A DNA stretch of 64,000 nucleotides from G963422275 sp963422275 (GTDB lineage Bacteria; Pseudomonadota; Alphaproteobacteria; Rhodobacterales; Rhodobacteraceae). Under the pieces are notes generated by a model, which had not been told where the DNA came from, made no database searches, and saw only the letters and a program-made list of their open reading frames with translations. This document shows positions 8,814-15,247 of the stretch, one piece after another. The translations under genes and the position numbers were made by a program. The stretch is from the NCBI GenBank assembly GCA_963422275.1, contig OY729418.1, positions 2,542,001 to 2,606,000 of the forward strand, in the 5' to 3' direction. Each line of letters opens with the position of its first letter. Position 1 is the first letter of the stretch.

Positions 8814-9193
8814 AGAAATTTGCAAGCAGACAGGGAAGGCTAGGTGGACTTGAGGATTACTTCAAAGCGGCGAGAGCGGAACACGCGAAATTGTCGGAGA
8901 GCTTGAAAGCCTCAATTCTTGACGACGCGATTTCGGTTCAGACGAACTTTGGAGCGCGGACGGCATTTGGAGTCTCGGCAAGGCAGACGACGGAGCGGAC
9001 TGGTTTGCTTTCAATGCTTGGAGGTTGGCGTCCTGTCGGCGCGTTTGCGCTGTCGACGCTGGTTGGAGTGGGGGCCGGTCTCGCGGCATCCGACCAGATC
9101 GCTTCGCTCTCAATCGCCACGCCGACGACTGTCACTGCTAATCTCGCGCCCGACATTTATTCTGGTCTGGAAGAAATTCTGCTGGAGGGCTGA
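8810..9193 (+). CDS. Short single-pass membrane protein, probable anti-sigma (CnrY-like position)
   Basis: 127 aa from ATG 8810, which overlaps the sigma stop as ATGA; the GTG at 8801 is less likely. A soluble, charged N-terminal half (GLEDYFKAARAEHAKLSESL) is followed by one transmembrane segment (PVGAFALSTLVGVGAGLAAS) and a short periplasmic tail ending in a helix (YSGLEEILLEG). This topology, with the N-terminus inside, and the position between an ECF sigma and a periplasmic metal-sensor gene fit an anti-sigma factor. No zinc-binding ZAS motif or other named domain is seen. Function is inferred from topology and context alone. Confidence 0.65.
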   Translation: MKKFASRQGRLGGLEDYFKAARAEHAKLSESLKASILDDAISVQTNFGARTAFGVSARQTTERTGLLSMLGGWRPVGAFALSTLVGVGAGLAASDQIASLSIATPTTVTANLAPDIYSGLEEILLEG

Positions 9194-9196
9194 ACG

Positions 9197-9697
9197 GTGC
9201 GGAATTCAAATGGTGATGAATCCCGACGCAGAAAATGGGTGCGCATCGCGCTTGTCATATCGGTGTGCGTGAATCTTCTCTTGATCGGTTCTGCTGTCGG
9301 AATCTTTATCAGATGGCCTCATGGAGAATACCGTCACGCGGACCAGCTTTTTGGCCCCGCAGGTCTCAGCGTGATCGCGAAAGCGTTTGAGCACGAAGAC
9401 CGCGAACGGCTTCGAAAGGACATTTCCAGTCGCGGGTTGAAACTTGATCAGCACAGGAAGGAGGCGAACGAACATTTCGGCAATCTGTTTGAAGCTGTCA
9501 CCGCAGATCCGTTCAGCCGCAAAGCTCTGGACGAACGATTCCGGGAACAGCGCGAGCGGGCCGGGCTTCGCTTGCAGGCGGCACATGAAATTCTCGCCGA
9601 CAGGATACAGGCGATGAGTCTTGAAGAAAGGCGTGTATTTGGTGAGCGGCTCAGTTCACGGTACGAGTGGCGATGGAAGCGGCGAAACGGAAAATGA
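9197..9697 (+). CDS. Periplasmic heavy-metal sensor (CnrX/ZraP-like)
   Basis: 166 aa with a GTG start 3 bases after the previous stop. It has an N-terminal anchor (IALVISVCVNLLLIGSAVGIF) followed by an all-helical periplasmic domain: a DRERLRKDISSR helix, a second long helix around HRKEANEHFGNLFEAV, and DERFREQRERAGLRLQAAHE. This matches the heavy-metal resistance family (CnrX, ZraP, CpxP relatives), whose helical hairpin binds metal or misfolded protein and signals to an anti-sigma factor. Last gene of the EF-hand/sigma operon. The metal cannot be predicted: few His or Cys are present. Confidence 0.82.
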   Translation: MRNSNGDESRRRKWVRIALVISVCVNLLLIGSAVGIFIRWPHGEYRHADQLFGPAGLSVIAKAFEHEDRERLRKDISSRGLKLDQHRKEANEHFGNLFEAVTADPFSRKALDERFREQRERAGLRLQAAHEILADRIQAMSLEERRVFGERLSSRYEWRWKRRNGK

Positions 9698-9707
9698 GAA
9701 AAATCCA

Positions 9708-9730
9708 CTTGCACTCGCAGTGAGTTCAAG
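9708..9730 (+). terminator. Weak hairpin after the sigma/metal-sensor operon
   Basis: An imperfect inverted repeat, CTTG-c-ACTC / GAGT-t-CAAG with a 5-base loop, begins 10 bases after the last stop. There is no strong T tract, so termination is uncertain. Confidence 0.3.
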
Positions 9731-9982
9731 ATTTCCGCGAGAAACCGGATTTCCAGTGGGTTGATTCCAACGCTTGGCATCCGCGCTTTCTTACGGCGAT
9801 GGCCATCTCGGGGTCAGCAGTCTAGGTTAAGGCGGGCCAAGGTGGCGTTGTGCTCGTCGATGAAACGGCCGACCGTGCGTCTTGGTAATCGCCTTAGTCT
9901 GGTCCTAGTTGGTGATCAGGATGATATACACCGCCACGCATGCTTCTGTGGTCGGTTCCGATCAGGCGACGATCCGTTGCAA

Positions 9983-11183
9983 GGGAACCTCTGATTTGGG
10001 GAGTTTTTCTGGTTTTGGCTGCGGAAACTGCCCTTCCCGGCTGCACCGGTCGGTTTTCGGCGATCCAGAAGCCGCAAATGGACGTTTTGGGGCGGAATCA
10101 CCGCCGTTTCAGCCCGCGCAGGGCCGGTTCGGCCAATTCCGAACACACTTCTCCCCTGTCATTGCAAGTGCGGCTGGGCAATCATCAGGTTCGAGAAGCC
10201 CGGAAGCAGCGCAAGCCGCTGCACGTTCTTCTCCAGACCCCGATAGCGAACCATGTCGCAGCCGAACACCCGCTTGATGATCCGGAACGGATGTTCCACC
10301 CGCGCCCGCACCCGGGCCTTCGCCGTCTCCGCCCTGGCCGCGGCGCTGCCCGGCGCCAGCGTCCGGCGCTGGCCCGGGGGCATGGCAATCTGCCACGAAA
10401 CATCGCGATGCGTGTGCTCCGCCCGCTTGCCAATCCCGCGGTATCCGGAGTCACCCCGGACTTGCTTCTCCTCGCCGTGCAGAAGCCGGTCCGAAGGCGT
10501 CAGGTCGTGAACGTTGGCGGCCGTTCCCTCCAGGTGGTGCACCAGACCCCGGGTGTCGGTGCCGATGTGCAGCTTCATCCCAAAATGCCACTGGTTCCCC
10601 TTCTTCGTCTGGTGCATCTCCGGATCGCGGGCGTTGCTCTCGTTCCTGGTCGACGACGGGCGCCGAAATGATGGTGGCGTCAACGATGCTGCCCTTCTTC
10701 AGCAAAACCCCCTGCTCGGCCAAGTGATCCCTGATCTCCTCAAACAGCTGTCTCCAGCCGGTGGCGGAAGTTGAGGATCGTCGTCTCGTCCGGAACCTTC
10801 TCAAGCACCGCCCCGGCAAAGCGCCGGATGCTCTCCGCCTCGCAAGCTGGTCCTCCATCAGCGGATCGCTCAGATTGCAGAACAGCTGGACGCAGTGCAC
10901 GCGCAGCATCACCGACAGCGGATACGGCTGTCGCCCCTTGCAGTCGCCCTTCGGACACGCCGGCGCAATGCGGGCCTCCAGGCGCTCCCAGGGGATCAGG
11001 CCGTCCATCCGCTCCAGAAAGATCTCGCGGCGCTTCTTGCGATCGCATTGGAGGCTGGCAAAGGTCAATTGCTGAAGGCGCTGCATGTCGTGATCCCCCC
11101 AAAAAAAAGGCGTGGCGCAAGACAGCGAGCGCCCCCCGGATGCACATGCTACACCCGCATATCAGGCTATATTCAGAGGTTCC
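9983..11183 (-). mobile_element. IS5-family element, copy 2 (decayed, inverted)
   Basis: Ends GGGAACCTCTGA at 9983 and its near-complement (TCAGAGGTTCC) ending at 11183; the outermost base pair is lost on the right. It runs opposite to copy 1, so the two form a long inverted repeat around about 5.2 kb. The flanks (CAAG versus TTAA) show no target duplication. Confidence 0.72.
10159..11086 (-). pseudogene. IS5-family transposase, copy 2, frameshifted
   Basis: The N-terminal third (MQRLQQLTFASLQCDRKK to NLSDPLMEDQLA) is in one frame. ESIRRFAGAVLEKVPDET and TTILNFRHRLE follow in a second frame. FEEIRDHLAEQGVLLKKGSI returns to the first, and the catalytic C-terminal half (MHQTKKGNQWHFGMKLHIG, DSGYRGIGKRAEHTHRDV, ARVEHPFRIIKRVFGCDM) is in a third frame. 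The first break is at the same base as in copy 1. Near the second break a few codons present in copy 1 (HGLAHLL) are missing. Inactive. Confidence 0.75.
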
Positions 11184-11313
11184 TTAATGAAGGAAGCTAG
11201 GGTCAACTCTCCCGCTACCCATGCGACAACATCACTGAATAAACGCCGCGATGCTCTCTCCAGAAAGGACCGTAACTTGCATAGAGTGTCTTGGGTGTTT
11301 TTGGTGAAGTGCT

Positions 11314-11322
11314 TGCTACAAT
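11314..11322 (+). promoter_or_regulatory. Extended -10 promoter candidate for the ubiquitin-like operon
   Basis: TGCTACAAT is a TGn-extended -10 box lying 33 bases upstream of ATG 11356. The -35 region is poor. ATG 11356 has AAAGGAAAT about 5-8 bases upstream and is the likely native start of the multi-ubiquitin gene; ATG 11335 in the same frame lacks a ribosome binding site. IS982 now separates this promoter and start from the rest of the gene. Confidence 0.4.
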
Positions 11323-11355
11323 AGGCCCCTTCGCATGAACGCAAAGGAAATCGAA

Positions 11356-11367
11356 ATGATTACAAAA
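11356..11367 (+). pseudogene. Detached first codons of the multi-ubiquitin gene
   Basis: ATG ATT ACA AAA (Met-Ile-Thr-Lys) is followed at once by the IS982 end. Removing IS982 and one copy of the 8-bp duplication joins these codons in frame to GTC TAT ATC AAC at 12382, giving MITKVYINGKEYEIVAG. The start signal of the operon's first gene is therefore split from its body by the insertion. Confidence 0.7.
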
Positions 11368-12373
11368 CCCCAATTCTGGATAAGAGGGGTGAGGGGGTTC
11401 CCAAATCGGGCGTGGCCTGATTCTGTATCCGCAACCAAAATCAACGGATGGGATCCCCTCAATGAGCACCTCCATCATCGCACTGTTCTGTTGTCTCGAC
11501 GACTTTGCAAAGGCCTTTGAAGAATGGGAGCGGCATCGGCTGATCGGCACAGGCCGCCAGCGCTCGCGCTCGGGCAAGCTCTCGCTCAGCGAAAGGCTCT
11601 TCATCATGGTGTTGTTTCATCTCTCGCCCTTCAAGAATTTCAAGGCTTTCCGGTTCTATGGCGTGGAGCAGAAATATCGCGACTGCTTTGGAGACCTGCC
11701 GAGCTACGGACGGTTTGTCGCCCTGATGCCGCGCTTGCTGGTTCCGTTTTGCATCTTGATGCAATGCTTTCGCGGTGAGGAAACCGGGGTCTATTTTGTG
11801 GACAGCACCAAGCTCGCTGTCTGCCACAACGCACGGATCAACCGGAACAAGGTCTTCAAGGGACTGGCCAAGCGGGGCCGAAGCACCATGGGGTGGTTTT
11901 TCGGGTTCAAGCTGCATCTGGTCATCAACGACAAGGGTCAGGTCATGGCCGTCAAGATCACGCCTGGAAACACCGACGACCGCAAGCCGCTTGAGACCAT
12001 GATTGCCGAGTTGAAAGGCAAGGCGTTCGGCGATAAAGGCTACATTTCGAAGCCGCTTTTCCAGCGTTTGTGGCAGCAGGGCCTGCACCTGATCACTGGC
12101 ATTCGCCGCAACATGAAAAACTTTCTTCTGCCCATTCTGGACAAAATCATGTTGCGGAAGCGGTTCATCATTGAAACGCTGTTCGATAAACTGAAATCAA
12201 GCATGGGATTGGAACACACACGACACCGGTCCCCAACAAATGCCTTCGTTCATATCCTGTCATGTCTGGCTGCCTATATTCTGGCGCAGCCAAAGGTCAA
12301 AATCGGCAAAATCGTCGTGCCAGACGCCATTCGGTGCATGCCAAAAGAAAACAGAGCTTATCCATAACTCGGG
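11368..12373 (+). mobile_element. IS982-family insertion sequence, copy 1 (intact, 8-bp TSD)
   Basis: A 1006-bp element with related ends: CCCCAATTCTGGATAAG on the left and CTTATCCATAACTCGGG on the right. It is flanked on both sides by the identical octamer TTACAAAA (11360-11367 and 12374-12381), a target duplication that shows simple, fairly recent transposition. It encodes one full-length transposase and interrupts the first gene of the ubiquitin-like operon. A second, very similar copy lies at 25905-26910 in the same orientation. Confidence 0.9.
11462..12367 (+). CDS. IS982-family transposase (copy 1)
   Basis: 301 aa, uninterrupted. The IS982 pattern is clear: N-terminal LFCCLDDFAKAFEEW, LSLSERLFIMVLFHLS, and the DDE catalytic region with GVYFVDSTKLAVCHNARI (first Asp), GWFFGFKLHLVINDKGQVMA and TPGNTDDRKP, then GKAFGDKGYISKPL (second Asp) and KRFIIETLFDKLKSSMGLEH (Glu). 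It catalyses movement of the element. Copy 2 differs at a few residues, including FVDSAKL in place of FVDSTKL and GCIS in place of GYIS. Confidence 0.93.
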   Translation: MSTSIIALFCCLDDFAKAFEEWERHRLIGTGRQRSRSGKLSLSERLFIMVLFHLSPFKNFKAFRFYGVEQKYRDCFGDLPSYGRFVALMPRLLVPFCILMQCFRGEETGVYFVDSTKLAVCHNARINRNKVFKGLAKRGRSTMGWFFGFKLHLVINDKGQVMAVKITPGNTDDRKPLETMIAELKGKAFGDKGYISKPLFQRLWQQGLHLITGIRRNMKNFLLPILDKIMLRKRFIIETLFDKLKSSMGLEHTRHRSPTNAFVHILSCLAAYILAQPKVKIGKIVVPDAIRCMPKENRAYP

Positions 12374-13116
12374 TTACAAAAGTCTATATCAACGGAAAAG
12401 AGTATGAAATTGTTGCCGGAATGGCAAGCGCCCAGAAAATATATGAACTGGTGGGTTGCAACTTCGGAGCGCTTAATCTTGTTCGACCAGGCGATGTAGA
12501 CGTTCCTGTTTCATCGTCTGACTACATCATTATCGACGGTGGCGAAACCTTCGAGATCAGAGAAGGCCAATTGGAAAACAATCCGCAGTTACAGAAACCG
12601 GTACAGCTCCGTTTCAACGGAGTTCCCGGAAAGGTGCTGCCAACGGCAAAGATCACCGGACGCGAGTTAAAGAATTTAGACGAGGAATTTCCGCGCGGTC
12701 GCTTGTTCGCTAATATCCGCAATGGTCCCGACGCCGAGGTCGGAGATGAAATGACAGTCCTTGTTCAGGACGACAACATGTTTTTCGTTATTCCCGCGGA
12801 AGATGGCGTTCAGGAAGGAGACCCAGTGGACATCGAAGAATGTAGCAAACATGGTCGCCATCCACCCAAAGGACAAAGTTACCGAATTCGGGTAGATCGA
12901 GAAAAACATGTTGTTAAGCACGGGGAGATAACAGGGGCAAGTATCTTGGCTTTGGTTGACAAGACATCCGCGGATTGGTCGCTGAACTGGAAATTGAGTG
13001 ATGGCAAACGCGAACGAATTAAAGCTGAGGAAACCGTAGATGTCTCTTGTCCCGGAATTGAACGCTTCGAAACCGTCCGTCGCCAAGCGCAGCAGGGCCA
13101 TGAGTGCTGCACTTGA
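12262..13116 (+). CDS. Multi-ubiquitin domain protein, three Ub-like repeats, 5' end replaced by IS982
   Basis: The open frame starts inside IS982, but family sequence begins at codon 12382. Three ubiquitin-like (Multi_ubiq) units are visible: VYINGKEYEIVAGMASAQKI to SSDYIIIDGGETFEI; VQLRFNGVPGKVLP to DDNMFFVIPAEDG; and KGQSYRIRVDREKHVVKHG to VDVSCPGIERFETV. The C-terminus is QAQQG-HECCT, so a short tail would have to be removed to expose a terminal Gly for conjugation. The downstream JAB peptidase is the obvious candidate. It overlaps the E2 gene by 17 bp. The native ATG is cut off by IS982, but the frame stays open through the IS end, with in-frame ATG 12262 and GTG 12334, so an N-terminally altered protein could still be made. 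Confidence 0.85.
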   Translation: MSGCLYSGAAKGQNRQNRRARRHSVHAKRKQSLSITRVTKVYINGKEYEIVAGMASAQKIYELVGCNFGALNLVRPGDVDVPVSSSDYIIIDGGETFEIREGQLENNPQLQKPVQLRFNGVPGKVLPTAKITGRELKNLDEEFPRGRLFANIRNGPDAEVGDEMTVLVQDDNMFFVIPAEDGVQEGDPVDIEECSKHGRHPPKGQSYRIRVDREKHVVKHGEITGASILALVDKTSADWSLNWKLSDGKRERIKAEETVDVSCPGIERFETVRRQAQQGHECCT

Positions 13117-13489
13117 ATTACTTCCCGAGGACATCGAATATCTTCATGTAACTTATCGTAAGCAATGGCTTGGGCTAAGCGAAGGCAATAGTAAATTCGG
13201 TTTGCTGATTGAGGATTTTCCAGTTCCTAAAGGAATCCTGCCTGCAACTTCCAATCTGATGATTTTGATACCGGTGGGCTATCCAGGTTCGCCTTTGGAC
13301 ATGTTCTACTTTGACCCACCGCTCCGTAAATCGAATGACATGGATATCGCTTGTGTTTCGACGGAGATGCACTTCGGAAGGAAGTGGCAACGATGGTCTC
13401 GACACTATCAGTGGAGTCCGGGCCAGGACGATCTTACAAGACACATCGAATACGTTCGAAACGAGTTGCAGAACACAGTGCAGCAATGA
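13100..13489 (+). CDS. Prokaryotic E2 family E protein (ubiquitin-conjugating-like)
   Basis: 129 aa from ATG 13100, overlapping the polyprotein gene; an earlier ATG at 13040 with a GAGGA upstream is also possible. Family landmarks of Prok-E2_E: FGLLIEDFPVPKGILPAT, the LMILIPVGYPGSPLDMFYF strand and loop, and the FGRKWQRWSRHYQW motif near residues 92-105. Only one cysteine exists, Cys85, in DIACVSTEM. It would take activated ubiquitin-like protein from the E1 and pass it to a target. The stop overlaps the JAB-E1 start as ATGA (13486-13489). Canonical E2 catalytic geometry cannot be judged from sequence alone, so Cys85 as the acceptor is a guess. Confidence 0.85.
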   Translation: MSAALELLPEDIEYLHVTYRKQWLGLSEGNSKFGLLIEDFPVPKGILPATSNLMILIPVGYPGSPLDMFYFDPPLRKSNDMDIACVSTEMHFGRKWQRWSRHYQWSPGQDDLTRHIEYVRNELQNTVQQ

Positions 13490-14877
13490 GGTCACCAACC
13501 TTGAATATGACCGAGCGGTTGCATCGGGATTTATATCGATATCTATTTCCTGGCGATGGGTTGGAAGCGGCTGCGGTGCTGTTGTGCAATCAAGGTTCTG
13601 GCAGGAACAGTCAGAGACTTGTCGCTGCGGAATTAATAAATCTACCTTATGAGATGTCACAAAGGAGCCCGCATTCCGTGACATGGCCATTTGAATTGTA
13701 CTTCAACACCGAACGAATCTGCGAGGTAGACCAACTTGGACAGTCAATTGTTACTGTCCATTCGCATCCAAATGGAAACAAGAAATTTTCCGCGCTCGAC
13801 GATTGCAACGACAGAGAATTGTTTAAGTCAATAAATGGGTGGTTTGATGACGACCATATCAATGGTGCTGCATTAATGACATCGAACGGCGAATTGGTTG
13901 CAAGGTCGGTGAATGCCAAAGGAGAATTTGGACAGTTCAGGTCGGTTGGTGTGTGTGGAAATTCAATTAAAATCTGGAAAGACTCGATCAATCGACATCA
14001 AACAGAATACAGCCGTAAGCTGTCACAGACATTTGGGACGGGAACATTAAATCTATTGCAATCGCTGAGAGTGGGTGTCGTGGGCTGTTCAGGAACGGGG
14101 AGTATTGTTGTGGAACTCCTCACGCGGAACTGCGTGGGAGAACTTGTGCTTGTTGACGATGACACTATCGAGGAAAAGAACTTAAACCGCATTGTCAATG
14201 GAACATTGGAGAATGCCAAACAGCGTCTTCCAAAGGTGTTTGCAATTAAGAATTCGCTCGAAAGGCTAGGACTCAGCACCAGCGTGGATATATACGAAGA
14301 ACTGACGGACTCCCCAACTGTTGTTTCATCTCTGATCGATTGCGATGTGATATTTGGTTGCGTTGATTCGGCGGGCGGAAGATATCATTTGGAATGCGTG
14401 GCAAGTGCTTATCTGATTCCGTATTTTGACGTCGGTGTGCATATCGAGGCGGACGGTATGGGGGACATCAGTGCAGCGGATGCTGTGTCTCACTACGTAC
14501 ATCCAAACGGGCGAAGTTTGTTGTCTCGCGGTGCTTACACTATGGACCAGGTAGTCGCGGAGAACTGGAAAAGGACGGACGAGGAGTATTATGCCAACCA
14601 GCGTAATGCTGGTTACTTGGCAGCAGTTGGTGATGAGCAACCCGCCGTCATGTCGCTAAATATGCAAGCGGCATGTCTGGCATTCAATGATTTTCTGGCA
14701 AGAATTCATTCATTCCGACTCGATGAAAATGAAGAATTCGCGATCCAGAGATTCAGACTAGTCCATGGGTGTTTCGAGAGCGAGAAGGACAGCGACCGGC
14801 CGCATCCATTGTTTGAACGGTTTGTCGGCACAGGGGACAGAAGCATTCTTGTAAAGAACAATACCCGCCGTGATTAG
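13486..14877 (+). CDS. JAB/JAMM peptidase-ThiF-type E1 fusion
   Basis: 463 aa. Residues about 10-150 form a JAB domain with the full metalloprotease motif HSH (92-94), seven residues, S102 and D105 (TVHSHPNGNKKFSALDD). Residues about 180-410 form a ThiF/E1 adenylation domain: nucleotide loop GCSGTG (200-205), DDDTIEEKNLNR (224-235) and FGCVDSAGGR (290-299). At the place where related bacterial E1 proteins usually carry a C-x-x-C-like motif (PxxPCLxC) this protein has PNGRSLLSRG (Ser344, Ser347). The protein would both trim the ubiquitin-like precursor (or reverse conjugates) and activate it with ATP. Start fixed by the ATGA overlap with the E2 stop. The alignment of the Ser-x-x-Ser to the Cys motif is by eye. 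Confidence 0.88.
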   Translation: MRSPTLNMTERLHRDLYRYLFPGDGLEAAAVLLCNQGSGRNSQRLVAAELINLPYEMSQRSPHSVTWPFELYFNTERICEVDQLGQSIVTVHSHPNGNKKFSALDDCNDRELFKSINGWFDDDHINGAALMTSNGELVARSVNAKGEFGQFRSVGVCGNSIKIWKDSINRHQTEYSRKLSQTFGTGTLNLLQSLRVGVVGCSGTGSIVVELLTRNCVGELVLVDDDTIEEKNLNRIVNGTLENAKQRLPKVFAIKNSLERLGLSTSVDIYEELTDSPTVVSSLIDCDVIFGCVDSAGGRYHLECVASAYLIPYFDVGVHIEADGMGDISAADAVSHYVHPNGRSLLSRGAYTMDQVVAENWKRTDEEYYANQRNAGYLAAVGDEQPAVMSLNMQAACLAFNDFLARIHSFRLDENEEFAIQRFRLVHGCFESEKDSDRPHPLFERFVGTGDRSILVKNNTRRD

Positions 14878-15247
14878 ATGGTTATTCAACTTATGGGCTA
14901 CGCTTCATCCGTACCGGACGGAGTGGGTGGAAGATCTGCCCGAGCACACCAAAAATGATACAATTTATGTCGTGGGAGGAAGGATCCACCCATTCCAAGC
15001 AGCAATCGCTTGCCCTAGGCGATTGTGCAAGCAGGTCATTCGGCTAGATATTGCGCTAGACGCAGATACGCGATGGGAAGTGATGGAGCATCCCGGCGGC
15101 GAACTGTCGTTGTATCCCTCCATATGCGTGACTAGTTTGCCGTGTCGCTGTCATTACTGGCTGAGACGAGGAAAAATATATTGGAGTGAGACGCCGAGTA
15201 TAATGGTCCCGAGGGAGAATAGAGGTGATCAATCGGATACGAATTAG
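14870..15247 (+). CDS. DUF6527 family protein
   Basis: 125 aa with a GTG start overlapping the JAB-E1 stop by 8 bp. The family core is visible: YVVGGRIHPFQAAIACP, WEVMEHPGGELSLYPSI and CRCHYWLRRGKIYW. Four cysteines in two pairs (CPRRLC and CRC) suggest a small metal-binding ribbon, though the usual CPCGCGE form is altered. DUF6527 genes are commonly found beside multi-ubiquitin/E2/E1 operons. Its role is unknown; a substrate adaptor or E3-like part is possible but unproven. The stop overlaps the next gene by 23 bp. Confidence 0.75.
   Translation: MIRWLFNLWATLHPYRTEWVEDLPEHTKNDTIYVVGGRIHPFQAAIACPRRLCKQVIRLDIALDADTRWEVMEHPGGELSLYPSICVTSLPCRCHYWLRRGKIYWSETPSIMVPRENRGDQSDTN

Noticed and set aside
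9761..9994. Possible small gene between the metal-sensor gene and IS5 copy 2
   Set aside because: The frame has no ribosome binding site or recognisable protein on either strand, and part lies at the IS end.
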